Of a DNA stretch of 64,000 bases, positions 10,526 through 18,900 are shown in pieces. The translations under genes and the position numbers were made by a program. The stretch spans positions 62,001-126,000 of the forward strand of contig NZ_MPPI01000004.1 in assembly GCF_001895925.1 (NCBI RefSeq). Reading direction: 5' to 3'. This DNA comes from Phormidesmis priestleyi ULC007 (lineage in GTDB: Bacteria > Cyanobacteriota > Cyanobacteriia > Leptolyngbyales > Leptolyngbyaceae). The notes under the pieces are model-generated. The model was given only the letters and a program-made list of their open reading frames with translations, made no database searches and was not told where the DNA came from. Within the stretch, counting starts at the first letter, position 1, and each line of letters starts with the position of its first letter.

Positions 10526-10559
10526 TTGGGTGCAGGGATCATTAACTTTGGGGACTGAT

Positions 10560-11372
10560 TTGTCTACTAAATTTGGAATGATTGGCGGCGGGATGATGGG
10601 GGAAGCTCTGTTGTCCCGTCTTGTCGTTGAGCAGGTTTATTTGCCCGATGACATGGTGGTGAGTGAGCCACAGGTCAAGCGGCAGGAGTTTCTGGCGCAG
10701 CAGTATGGTGTGCAGGTCACAGGTGAAAATCGTTTGGCTGCAAACGCGATCGAGGTACTCTTTCTAGCCATCAAACCCCAAGTCTTTGAGCAAGTTGCGG
10801 TTAGTTTATCGGCACACGATCGCCATCCAGCAACCTTAGTGATCTCAATTCTGGCAGGAACACCTCTCAAGACTTTAGAATCGGCATTTCCAGGACAGCC
10901 AGTGATTCGGGCGATGCCAAACACTCCAGCAGCCGTTGGAGCAGGAATCACGGCGATCGCCGCAGGTCAACACGCTCAAGCTCACCATTTAGAACTTGCC
11001 CGACGCATCTTAGAAACCGTTGGCGAAGTGGTAGAAGTGCCAGAGTCGATGATGGACGCTGTGACCGGACTTTCTGGATCGGGCCCTGGCTATGTGGCGT
11101 TAATGATTGAAGCGTTAGCAGATGGCGGGGTCGCGGCTGGACTGCCGAGAGCGATCGCGATGAAGCTTGCCCTGCAAACCGTGCGCGGAACGGCTCAACT
11201 GTTGCAAGAAGAAGGCATTCACCCTGGCGAACTCAAAGATCGCGTCACCAGTCCAGGGGGGACAACGATCGCGGGGATCGCTGCGTTAGAAAAGTCTGGC
11301 TTTCGATCGGCAGTGATTGAAGCCGTGAGAGCGGCGTGGATGCGATCAAAAGAATTGGGACAGAAATCCTGA
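10560..11372 (+). CDS. proC: pyrroline-5-carboxylate reductase
   Basis: The last step of proline synthesis: NAD(P)H-dependent reduction of 1-pyrroline-5-carboxylate. The 270-residue product opens with the Rossmann motif FGMIGGGMMGEALL. It includes ALVISILAGTPL-type and RAMPNTPA blocks, and ends with the family signature DRVTSPGGTTIAG. The start is chosen as TTG 10560, which has GGGG six bases upstream and puts the Rossmann strand at the N-terminus. A longer frame from 10434 would overlap sepF by 92 bp and add residues unlike the family. Confidence 0.95.
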   Translation: MSTKFGMIGGGMMGEALLSRLVVEQVYLPDDMVVSEPQVKRQEFLAQQYGVQVTGENRLAANAIEVLFLAIKPQVFEQVAVSLSAHDRHPATLVISILAGTPLKTLESAFPGQPVIRAMPNTPAAVGAGITAIAAGQHAQAHHLELARRILETVGEVVEVPESMMDAVTGLSGSGPGYVALMIEALADGGVAAGLPRAIAMKLALQTVRGTAQLLQEEGIHPGELKDRVTSPGGTTIAGIAALEKSGFRSAVIEAVRAAWMRSKELGQKS

Positions 11373-11376
11373 AGAT

Positions 11377-11799
11377 CTAGACATCAAACAGGTCGATCGG
11401 TAAATGTCCAAAAGTCTCGTTGATGTCGTCGTCGTAAGCAGACTGACAAGAAATCAACACGCCTCGATGCTTGCCTGTGTAAGGTTCTGCGTGGCAGCGT
11501 CCCGTTTTGGGATTGTATTTGATATAGACAACGCCATCTGTAATGGGCACAGCCTCTGGTCTTTCGTCGCGGCCTAATGCCGCTAAATAACGGTGAAGTG
11601 CTTGTTGTCCTTGCGCTATGCTATCGGTGCAAATTCCAAAAATTTGAAAGTCGGATCGATCGACGACTAAAATTAAGGCTTCTCGCACGATCGCATACTC
11701 CAAGTCAGGGCTAGAAGGTTCACGATCGAGACAGATAAATTGTCTGAGAAGTTCTTGTGCTTCTTGTGCAGTCAGATTGGTGGAAGCTTGAAAAGACAT
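11377..11799 (-). CDS. DUF1824 family protein
   Basis: A 140-residue acidic cytoplasmic protein. The ending YDDDINETFGHLPIDLFDV and the overall pattern are those I associate with the cyanobacterial DUF1824 family, whose function is unknown. No signal or membrane segment is visible. It converges on proC with only four bases between the stops and no room for a terminator. Confidence 0.7.
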   Translation of the reverse strand: MSFQASTNLTAQEAQELLRQFICLDREPSSPDLEYAIVREALILVVDRSDFQIFGICTDSIAQGQQALHRYLAALGRDERPEAVPITDGVVYIKYNPKTGRCHAEPYTGKHRGVLISCQSAYDDDINETFGHLPIDLFDV

Positions 11800-11912
11800 C
11801 GGTGATTAGAGATGAAGGTCGCGAGAAAGAGTCTATCGTGGTTTGAGTCTAGTTTGAAAAGGTCGGAGAAAGTGTTGTAGTTTGAGGTGCAGTAGTCTAA
11901 CCAAGATTTATC

Positions 11913-12050
11913 GTGCCACGAATCTTTGACAACATTGAACTGAAGTTGTTGCCCATTTTGCAGGAAACTCTTAAAACTGCAAAACGAGCGGATTTCTGTG
12001 TTGGCTACTTTAATTTACGGGGCTGGCGACCACTCGATTGCCTAAAATAA
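11913..12050 (+). pseudogene. 5' fragment of a PLD-domain helicase-type protein
   Basis: GTG at 11913 opens a 45-codon frame reading [13 protein letters not shown]...[15 protein letters not shown], then stops at 12048-12050. This resembles the N-terminus of large phospholipase-D-like/SNF2 helicase proteins, often found in defence loci, where the PLD-like domain is followed by a helicase. Everything after about 44 residues is missing. I read it as a deletion relic. Recognition is by motif only. Confidence 0.5.
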
Positions 12051-12133
12051 TCTGCACTTCTTCACCAGTAGGAAGAGAGCTAGGGTACGGGCGAAGTAAT
12101 TTGTGCAGGAAGTCTAATATCGCACCTGTCAAT

Positions 12134-12154
12134 GGGCACGGCAGTGCCATGCCC
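12134..12154. repeat. short palindromic repeat, GGGCATGGCA type
   Basis: A 21-bp near-perfect palindrome (GGGCACGGCA, G/T centre, TGCCATGCCC side). A near-identical copy is at 22101-22121. Both lie in relic or intergenic DNA. Confidence 0.6.
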
Positions 12155-12183
12155 TTACGATTCTTAGGAAATGAGCAACTTAA

Positions 12184-14247
12184 TTAACGTGATTTTCCGT
12201 TGTGGTTTCCATTGCTATTCCCGTTAGCTGATGACTGCAAAACCCGTTCTGCTAATTTATCGGGCACTTCTTGCAGATGATCATCTTCCCAATGAAAATA
12301 GCCTACGCCCATCGTTAACGATCGTAGCTCCACAATTAGATCGTGCATTTCAGCCTGGGGCAAAAGCGCTAACACTTCATCCCAGCCGTGCCAATCGGCT
12401 TTAGCGTCATAGCCCAAAATCTGACCCCGCCGACCACTTACCAGCCGCAGCACTTTTGAGGTGAAATCAGTCGGGATGGAAAGCGTGATTCGCACGATCG
12501 GTTCTAACAGCACAGGTTCGCACTTAACCAACCCGTCTTGCATTGCCAATCGCGCTGCTTGTTTAAACGCTTGCTCAGAGCTATCAACGCTGTGATAGGA
12601 GCCATTGGTCAAAGTCACCGCCACATCGACCACCGGGAAGCCGAGGGGTCCATGTGCTAGATATTCTCGAACGCCCGTTTCAACGCCCGGAATATATTGC
12701 CGGGGAACCACACCCCCGACGATCGTCTCAGCAAACTGAAAGCCTTCGCCGCGAGTCATCGGCTGAATGTCGAGATAGACATCGCCGAACTGTCCGTGCC
12801 CGCCCGTTTGGTGCTTATAGCGTCCGTGAGAGGTTGCCTTTTTGCGAATGGTTTCTTTATAGGGCACCTGGGGCTGATGAGTAGACATCGGCAAATTATA
12901 TTTGCGCCGTAAGCGATCGAGGGCAACTTGCAGATGAATATCGCCCTGACCTGAGAGAATGATTTCGTGAGTGTCGCCGTGCTGATGCCAGTGCAGCGAA
13001 CAATCTTCCTCTAACAATTTGGCAAGGGCACCTGTGAGTTTTACCTCGTCATTGCGGTTTTCGGCATTGATTGCCAGCGCGTAAACAGGTTCCATTTGCT
13101 CGGCTCTGGGCAATTCAGCGGCGTTTTGAGCTTCTAGACTGGTGAGCGTGTCGCCCGTCTTGATGCCCTCCATACGTCCGAGTGCCACGATTTCACCTGC
13201 CTGAGCCGTTTGCAAACTCTGCTGTTGTTGACCACACAGACGATAGAGTCCGCCGACCCGAACCCCATTCAGCACTGCGCCATCGTGGATTGTGCCTTGC
13301 CAAACCCGCACGAGTGAAAGCTTTCCGCCTTGAGGCGTATAGTAGGTTTTGAGCACTTGGGCGATCGGAGCACTGTCATTGAGAACAATTCCGCGCCGCT
13401 CTGCGGTAGTTTCAGGGTCGGGCGCTTCTCGCAATAAAGCTTCTAACAAAGGACGAACGCCAAAATCTCGATCAGCGCATCCCACAAACACAGGCACAAT
13501 TAAATCCGCGCCCAGTTCCATCTTCAAGTCTTGAATGATTTCTTCGTGAGGCGGATTGATTTCTTCAAGCAGTTCTTCTAGTAGGTGATCATCGAAATCG
13601 GCTAGGGTTTCTAACATCTCTGATCGGGCAATTTGCTCTCGCGCTTTCAGCTCTTCAGGAAATGGCACCAGATCGGCAGGCGCACCCGGATGATAATGGT
13701 AGGCTTGCTCAGTGACTAAATCAATAAATCCTGTCAGGCTTTCGCCTTGCCCGATCGGATATTGATGCGGCACTAACGGACGGCTAGAAATTGATTTCAG
13801 CGCTTTTAACACTTGCATGAAATCGATATCGGCGCGATCCATTTTGTTGATGAACACGAGATGGGGAATCTCCCAATCATCCAAAAACTTGAACAGCGGG
13901 GCAAGATTGAGGACGCGATCGACGATCGGTTCACACACAATCACAACCGCATCCACACCAATCAGCGCGTTGTAGGTTTCTTGAGCAAACTCGATCGAGC
14001 CAGGGCAATCAAGAATCGAAAAACGAACGCCGCCATATTCAAAACTGGCGGCGTTAACTTCAATGCTCATCTGGCGATCGCGGGCTTCTAGGGCACTGTC
14101 GCCAACGGTGTTTTTATCAAGCACAGTGCCTTTGCGAGACGTGGTTTTAGTCACCCACAATAAGCTTTCTAATAGCGTTGTTTTTCCACTTAAGTAGGGC
14201 CCTACGATCGCAATGCTTCGAGAACCCGATGATAGTCTATCGCTCAT
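12184..14247 (-). CDS. elongation factor G-like GTPase (EF-G paralogue)
   Basis: A 686-residue translational-GTPase homologue with the EF-G domain order. G1 is GPYLSGKTTL (16-25), G3 is DCPGS (80-84) and G4 is NKMD (134-137). An EF-Tu domain 2-like region and the EF-G domain IV/V region (GGHGQFGDV, GRRGQILGYDA) follow. Canonical EF-G has AHIDAGKTT at G1 and DTPGH at G3. Here the GTPase-activating His is Ser, so this is a divergent paralogue, not the housekeeping fusA. It may work in ribosome recycling or stress translation. Start ATG 14247 has AGGAGG six bases upstream, so the 14-residue upstream extension is rejected. The tail (SSANGNSNGNHNGKSR) is low-complexity. Confidence 0.9.
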   Translation of the reverse strand: MSDRLSSGSRSIAIVGPYLSGKTTLLESLLWVTKTTSRKGTVLDKNTVGDSALEARDRQMSIEVNAASFEYGGVRFSILDCPGSIEFAQETYNALIGVDAVVIVCEPIVDRVLNLAPLFKFLDDWEIPHLVFINKMDRADIDFMQVLKALKSISSRPLVPHQYPIGQGESLTGFIDLVTEQAYHYHPGAPADLVPFPEELKAREQIARSEMLETLADFDDHLLEELLEEINPPHEEIIQDLKMELGADLIVPVFVGCADRDFGVRPLLEALLREAPDPETTAERRGIVLNDSAPIAQVLKTYYTPQGGKLSLVRVWQGTIHDGAVLNGVRVGGLYRLCGQQQQSLQTAQAGEIVALGRMEGIKTGDTLTSLEAQNAAELPRAEQMEPVYALAINAENRNDEVKLTGALAKLLEEDCSLHWHQHGDTHEIILSGQGDIHLQVALDRLRRKYNLPMSTHQPQVPYKETIRKKATSHGRYKHQTGGHGQFGDVYLDIQPMTRGEGFQFAETIVGGVVPRQYIPGVETGVREYLAHGPLGFPVVDVAVTLTNGSYHSVDSSEQAFKQAARLAMQDGLVKCEPVLLEPIVRITLSIPTDFTSKVLRLVSGRRGQILGYDAKADWHGWDEVLALLPQAEMHDLIVELRSLTMGVGYFHWEDDHLQEVPDKLAERVLQSSANGNSNGNHNGKSR

Positions 14248-14601
14248 AACATTCCTCCTGATCAAGAGTAATAGATGATGAACTGCCAATTAAAATCAGC
14301 AGGGTTTGAGCGATTGATTGGCGAAATCTCTCGTTATCCGAATTGGATTAAGGAGTTGTAGAGGTTCACGTTATTAAGCTTAGAAGAAGACTATCCTTAT
14401 TCCCCGGATCGGTCAGCCAGTAATTTTCGCAAACCCTTTGTGAGGGTCAATCAACCTTCAGCTTTGTTGAGTGAGAACTGATAGATTTGAATTATCCAAT
14501 CGCGAACTTGAACTTAATCAAAACATCCTTTTTTCTTAAGAAAGTGGCTCGTGAATTGCAGCGATCGCAGCTTCCTTTCTTGAATCTAGGCATCAACAAC
14601 A
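14248..14601. other. non-coding gap between lrtA and the EF-G paralogue
   Basis: About 350 bp that must hold the leftward promoter of the EF-G paralogue. No frame with family features and no repeat was recognised. Confidence 0.35.
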
Positions 14602-14628
14602 GTGAGGGCGAATAGCATTCGCCCTCAC
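14602..14628 (-). terminator. 12-bp perfect hairpin after lrtA
   Basis: GTGAGGGCGAAT (14602-14613) pairs perfectly with ATTCGCCCTCAC (14617-14628) around a 3-base loop. It lies 10 bp past the lrtA stop on the minus strand. The T-run is weak. It may end transcription or stabilise the mRNA 3' end. Confidence 0.7.
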
Positions 14629-14637
14629 CAAATCTAA

Positions 14638-15285
14638 CTAAACCTTAAAGCTTTCTCGCTCGGAAACAGAGTGATTGGCTTTGCCATTTTTGCCATTGTG
14701 ATGAGTATGACCATTGTTGTTGCGAGGTTGAATGACTCCATAGCCGCCGTGATTGCGATCGTAAATCACGTTAATCTCGTTGGTTTCAGCATTGCGAAAC
14801 ATATAGAAATCATGATCGACAAGTTCTAACTGCTCCATTGCTTCTTCAACCGTCATGGGTGGCATCGCAAAATACTTGGTTCGCACCACCGTGGGGGGAA
14901 GTTCGGGAGTGCGATCGAGTGCCAACGTCACGACAGGCTGCTGGTCGCTGAGACTCTCCTCAGCTTTGAGGGTTTCGTGACGTTTGTCAAAGCGCTTCTC
15001 TTTATATTTGCGGAGTTGTCGAGCAATCTTGTCAGCTACAAGGTCAATGCTGGCGTAGAGGCTTTCGCTCCCTTCTTCGGCACGAACGATCGTACCGTTG
15101 GCATAAATCGTGACTTCAGCAATTTGTTGGGGGTTGATTCGAGGGTTGCGGGCGACTGACAAATGCACATCTACCTCGGTTGTAAGCGTTTGAAAGTGGT
15201 TGACTGCCTTCTCAATTTTTTGGTCGACATACTCACGAATCGCATCAGTAATCTCGATGTTTTTGCCATGAATGACAAGCTTCAT
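14638..15285 (-). CDS. lrtA: LrtA, long-form ribosome hibernation factor (HPF/YfiA family)
   Basis: Binds the 30S subunit at the tRNA/mRNA channel and promotes 100S ribosome dimers, protecting ribosomes in darkness or starvation. The 215-residue product has the N-terminal S30AE domain ([20 protein letters not shown] ... [22 protein letters not shown]). A linker follows, then the C-terminal dimerisation domain ([36 protein letters not shown]). This is the long HPF form. The histidine/asparagine-rich tail is unconserved. lrtA transcripts are light-repressed in other cyanobacteria, with a role for the 5' leader. Here the gap to lipB is 238 bp, leaving room for such a leader. Confidence 0.95.
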   Translation of the reverse strand: MKLVIHGKNIEITDAIREYVDQKIEKAVNHFQTLTTEVDVHLSVARNPRINPQQIAEVTIYANGTIVRAEEGSESLYASIDLVADKIARQLRKYKEKRFDKRHETLKAEESLSDQQPVVTLALDRTPELPPTVVRTKYFAMPPMTVEEAMEQLELVDHDFYMFRNAETNEINVIYDRNHGGYGVIQPRNNNGHTHHNGKNGKANHSVSERESFKV

Positions 15286-15523
15286 AAAAGCGACTCCCCT
15301 GAAGTTTTGGGTGTTGTGTTTACCCTAACACTTTGTATCTTGGCAAACAGACCTCCTTCAAAATGTTTTGCATCCCTTGATAATTCTTGACTAAATCTGA
15401 TGGGATTCCTACTAAAGTTAACGTGATTTCCACTTGATTTTTACTGCTTTTTGTTGCACACTAGAAAGCGGCTCAAAAACGTAAGAGTTCACCCGATTGG
15501 ATTGATACCTTTGATCGCCTTTT

Positions 15524-16213
15524 GTGGATTTTTTTGCGCCCGTTAACTCTGCTTCTACTCGCTGCTGTCTGCTAGAAACTAAAGGCTTAGTGCCTTACTT
15601 AGAAGCCTGGGCCTGGCAACAATGTTTGGTGAGCGATCGTAAACTCAACCCTAAGCTAGATGACGTTCTCATTCTGTTAGAACATCCGCCTGTTTACACA
15701 TTAGGACAGGGTGCAACTACAGAATTTCTTAAGTTTAATTTGGCTCAAACTGAGTATGAACTACATCGCATTGAGCGGGGTGGTGAAGTGACTTATCACT
15801 GTCCGGGGCAGTTGGTTGGCTACCCGATTTTGAACTTGCAGCACTACCGCAAAGATTTGCACTGGTATTTACGGCAATTAGAAGAAGTGATTATTCGAGT
15901 GCTTGCCGTTTATAGATTAGAGGGAACGCGCATTTCGGGGTTAACAGGTGTTTGGGTGGCTGGGCGAAAAGTGGCGGCGATCGGCATCAAGGTCAGCCGT
16001 TGGATCACTATGCACGGCTTTGCGCTGAATGTCTGCCCTGATTTAGAGGGGTTCGATCGCATTGTTCCCTGTGGCATTCCTGATAAGCCTGTGGGCAGTT
16101 TGGCGCAATTTGTCCCTGATATTACGATCGAGCAAGTGCGCCAAGAAGTCGCGATCGCATTCGCAGAAGTGTTTGGCGTGAAGCTAGTCCCTACTCAAAC
16201 AGGTGGACTATAA
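15524..16213 (+). CDS. lipB: octanoyl-[ACP]:protein N-octanoyltransferase (lipoate synthesis)
   Basis: Transfers octanoate from acyl carrier protein to lipoyl domains of 2-oxoacid dehydrogenases and the glycine cleavage H protein, before LipA adds sulfur. Signatures are [14 protein letters not shown] (52-65), [18 protein letters not shown] (85-102), the [11 protein letters not shown] segment with the expected catalytic Lys at 149, and IVPCGI with catalytic Cys 183. The 229-residue length is normal. The start is GTG in the frame that aligns with the family. It converges on the lipoprotein at 16222, with stops 8 bp apart. Confidence 0.95.
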   Translation: MDFFAPVNSASTRCCLLETKGLVPYLEAWAWQQCLVSDRKLNPKLDDVLILLEHPPVYTLGQGATTEFLKFNLAQTEYELHRIERGGEVTYHCPGQLVGYPILNLQHYRKDLHWYLRQLEEVIIRVLAVYRLEGTRISGLTGVWVAGRKVAAIGIKVSRWITMHGFALNVCPDLEGFDRIVPCGIPDKPVGSLAQFVPDITIEQVRQEVAIAFAEVFGVKLVPTQTGGL

Positions 16214-16221
16214 ACATTGTT

Positions 16222-16818
16222 CTACTCGGTTTGAACTAGCTTTGCAGAGTAGATGTGCCACGATCGCTCGTCTGAGGCTCCATCTACGAGCGATCGTCGC
16301 AAAACATAAGTTCCTTTAAAGTGTTGAACAGTTCGATTTTGAATCGTTGCCGTTAGCGTCACCGGAACCGTGACATATTGCGAACCTGCTGCACCTTCTA
16401 CTTGACTCGGTTCGCCAATCTTGACTTGAGTAGATGCCGTTTCTGCAAAGCCATTTTTGAACGTTTCAAAGGTTTGATGGCTGGCTGATCCGTTGTCTTG
16501 CCAGGTGCGGTAGGCTTGCTCATAGTCCCGGCGATCAATGGCATCGTAATAACGCTGAATGACCACAGCAGCATCCTCAGATTCAGAACTGTTGGCTTGA
16601 GGTGAAGCCTTTAACAAGGGAGTCGGAGCCGTATTGGTTTGCCGATTAGGTGATGCGTTGGCTTGGGGTGAAGTCGTTAAAGAGGGAGTCGGAACCGGGC
16701 TGGTTTGTAGGTTAGGTGATGCACGACTGTCTCGAAGTTCTGAATTCTGAATCGAGCTACAGCCTGACATCCAGCCAAGCACCAAAACGCTGATAATAAG
16801 AAAGTGAGGGTTCTTCAT
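16222..16818 (-). CDS. predicted lipoprotein with NTF2-like C-terminal domain
   Basis: A 198-residue product. The N-terminus is a lipoprotein signal: hydrophobic core to residue 16, then a lipobox ending in Cys 20 (GWMSGCSS). Residues about 30-80 are a proline/threonine/serine linker with two imperfect copies of a SPQANxSxNxQTNxxPTP-like unit. Residues from about 83 start VVIQRYYDAIDRRDYEQAYRTW, the helix pattern of small NTF2/SnoaL-like domains. It is likely anchored in the membrane facing the periplasm. Function is unknown. The linker repeats suggest length variation between strains. Confidence 0.7.
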   Translation of the reverse strand: MKNPHFLIISVLVLGWMSGCSSIQNSELRDSRASPNLQTSPVPTPSLTTSPQANASPNRQTNTAPTPLLKASPQANSSESEDAAVVIQRYYDAIDRRDYEQAYRTWQDNGSASHQTFETFKNGFAETASTQVKIGEPSQVEGAAGSQYVTVPVTLTATIQNRTVQHFKGTYVLRRSLVDGASDERSWHIYSAKLVQTE

Positions 16819-17181
16819 TGGAGGGTTTTTATTGAGAAAACTTTCTCGTCGATCGAGCCGATTGTTTTGTATTCGTAGATTTCAAAAATAGTACTTTCAT
16901 CTACTCTATTAGACACATGTCTCAGACAGTCAGTTCCGCACTAAAAAATACAATTGATTGAGTCTCCTTCTACAGAAACACGGTCACTATATCCTTAGAA
17001 ATAGAGTGTTCAGTTTCCAAATGAGTTAATAGCTCAATGATCAGTAAGGTTACAATTTTGGAAACGCAGTAAAATTTTGATTTAAGAAAAAATACAATGC
17101 TGAAGTTTGATGAATTATTTGCTGAAGGTTTGACTACATAATCGAAGCAGGTATGCTATTGGTGAGACACTACGCAAATTC
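16819..17181. other. 363-bp divergent intergenic region with 9-bp inverted repeat
   Basis: It holds the promoter pair for the lipoprotein and the NurA-type gene. GTTTCCAAA (17013-17021) and TTTGGAAAC (17057-17065) form a 9-bp inverted repeat about 65 bp upstream of the -35 element of the rightward gene, which could be an operator. The rest is AT-rich and shows no gene. Confidence 0.4.
17130..17157 (+). promoter_or_regulatory. sigma70-type promoter for the NurA-type gene
   Basis: TTGACT at 17130-17135 and TATGCT at 17152-17157 are separated by 16 bp. The ATG follows 24 bp after the -10. Confidence 0.55.
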
Positions 17182-18417
17182 ATGCTTGATCTGACAAAAC
17201 TCGCGCAGCAGATGCAGGGCATTAGCCAACATCTTACCGTCGAAGCAGTGGCAACTCGGCAGCGATTAGAACGCGCCCAGTTTTTGATTGAGCAAGCTCG
17301 ATCGCACCAAGACGAATTAGTCGAACTTCAAGAAACTTGGCGCGATCGGATGATCTTCACGGCTGCCACTCCGATCGAGCCTCTTGATACTTACCTCGAT
17401 ATCAGCGCGGCCCCGGTGGCGCACACGGCGATCGCCACAGATGGCTCTCAAATTGCCCCCAGTCACCACGAGATCGCCTACTGCTATCTAATCAATGTCG
17501 GGCGAATTGTCTTGCACTACGGTCAAAGCAAACTGCCGCTTTTAGACAGCCTTCCCGAAGTGTTTTATCGCCCTGAAGATCTCTATGTCTCTCGTCAGTG
17601 GGGCATTCGCACCGAGGAATGGATGGGCTATCGCCGCACCGCTTCCGAGACGACGATGTTAGCAGAGCTTGCCAGTGCGCTCAATGACGAAGGGAGACGG
17701 CTGCAAATGCGCCAACAGGGAAGCCTTTCAACTCAACCCTCCTTCATTGCTCATCCATCAGTGGCGATGGTCGATGGCTCTTTAATTCACTGGTTTTTAG
17801 AGCCGATGCCTCACGAAGCGAGAGATATGATTCTCACACCTATTCTCAAAGCATGGGATCAGTTACGATCGCTCCGCGTCCCTTTAGTGGGGTATATCAG
17901 CGCGTCTCGCAGTGGCGAAGCATTGAATTTTTTACGACTGCAAACCTGTCCTTATCTGGCTCCTGACTGTGGCACTCACTGCGCCGGAAAAACGGAACGT
18001 CCGCCTTGCCAAGTTCTCGATCCGCTCAAAGACACCGCCCTCTGGGCAAAGCTTTTAGAACCCGGACAGCGCAGCCCACTCTGGCGCAGTTCTGCCAAAA
18101 TATTAGATTTGTATGGTGAACACACGATCCACTTTTGCTATGTGAATGTCGGCAGCGAGATCGCTCGTGTTGAAGTTCCCGCTTGGGTCGCGCATGATAA
18201 ACAACTCTTAGATTCAGCTTTAAGTCTGACGCTGGCACAAGTTCAGAAAGGGTATGGCTATCCAGTCGCGTTGGCAGAGGCACATAATCAGGCAGTGGTG
18301 CGAGGGGGCGATCGTTCTCGTTTCTTTGCATTACTAGAACAACAAATGATCCGGGCAGGTTTACGAAATGTGGGCACATCTTATAAAGAAACTCGCAAAC
18401 GCGGCAGTATTGCCTGA
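17182..18417 (+). CDS. NurA-domain nuclease
   Basis: A 411-residue cytoplasmic protein of the NurA superfamily. NurA acts with the HerA helicase in DNA end resection in archaea. Bacterial relatives are often annotated as double-strand-break repair nucleases. Two acidic metal-site motifs are visible: IATDGSQI near residue 87, and MVDGSLIHW near residue 197. A C-terminal aspartate/alanine-rich segment and a histidine near AEAHNQAVV follow. A four-cysteine patch (CPYLAPDCGTHCAGK...PPC at about 255-276) could bind metal. No HerA gene is adjacent. The start is supported by the promoter at 17130-17157. Confidence 0.78.
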   Translation: MLDLTKLAQQMQGISQHLTVEAVATRQRLERAQFLIEQARSHQDELVELQETWRDRMIFTAATPIEPLDTYLDISAAPVAHTAIATDGSQIAPSHHEIAYCYLINVGRIVLHYGQSKLPLLDSLPEVFYRPEDLYVSRQWGIRTEEWMGYRRTASETTMLAELASALNDEGRRLQMRQQGSLSTQPSFIAHPSVAMVDGSLIHWFLEPMPHEARDMILTPILKAWDQLRSLRVPLVGYISASRSGEALNFLRLQTCPYLAPDCGTHCAGKTERPPCQVLDPLKDTALWAKLLEPGQRSPLWRSSAKILDLYGEHTIHFCYVNVGSEIARVEVPAWVAHDKQLLDSALSLTLAQVQKGYGYPVALAEAHNQAVVRGGDRSRFFALLEQQMIRAGLRNVGTSYKETRKRGSIA

Positions 18418-18427
18418 GTATCTTGGA

Positions 18428-18706
18428 TTAAAGGAAGAAGCAAGATATTGGGCAGGTGAAATTAGGGAGCAGTGGTGAGGTTAATCGATCGTCATCCAAC
18501 AATGTCACTACAAGCTTGAGCATTGCCTGCTGGTGGCGATACACTTCCACTTGTTGCAACTGCCAATTGAGAATCCAGTATTCTTGTACACCTCTGGAAC
18601 CATAGAGCTTTAGTTTGGCTTCTCTGTCACGTTGTTCATGTGCTAACCCCGGAGACAAAACCTCGATCGCTAAACAGTCTAGATTCTCAATGGTAGTCAG
18701 ATTCAT
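18428..18706 (-). pseudogene. 5'-truncated Uma2-family (DUF820) nuclease-like gene
   Basis: The 92-codon frame reads LAIEVLSPGLAHEQRDREAKLKLYG, then VQEYWILNWQLQQVEVYRH and LTSPLLPNF, the C-terminal half of the Uma2/DUF820 PD-(D/E)XK-like family so common in cyanobacteria. Full members are about 185-200 residues and carry an extra N-terminal half, which is not present upstream in any frame I could follow. It ends 11 bp from the NurA-type stop. It is most likely a remnant. Expression cannot be excluded. Confidence 0.7.
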
Positions 18707-18900
18707 AGCAAAAATTCAATGGCTCTCAAGGACAAGTAAATGATGGCCCTGCGATCGTCAGTCTTACGAATCTTCTTCACTCTGGCGTACTATACGGAGA
18801 TAGATCTGTCTAAATTGAGTCCATTCTCTTTCTGAGACTGTTGCATTTGCGGCTCACCTGTACGGACAAAACTTTACTATTGCCATTCATACTTACGTTT

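Noticed and set aside
10434-10559. In-frame upstream extension of proC
   Set aside because: It overlaps sepF by 92 bp and adds residues unlike ProC; TTG 10560 has a ribosome-binding site.
12010-12132. 40-codon leftward frame reading FLHKLLRPYPSSLPTGEEVQ
   Set aside because: It looks somewhat protein-like but overlaps the PLD-helicase relic and matches no family I can name.
18419-18447. Hairpin TATCTTG/CAAGATA after the NurA-type gene
   Set aside because: Short 7-bp stem with a long loop and no T-run; it lies inside the Uma2 fragment and is too weak to call a terminator.
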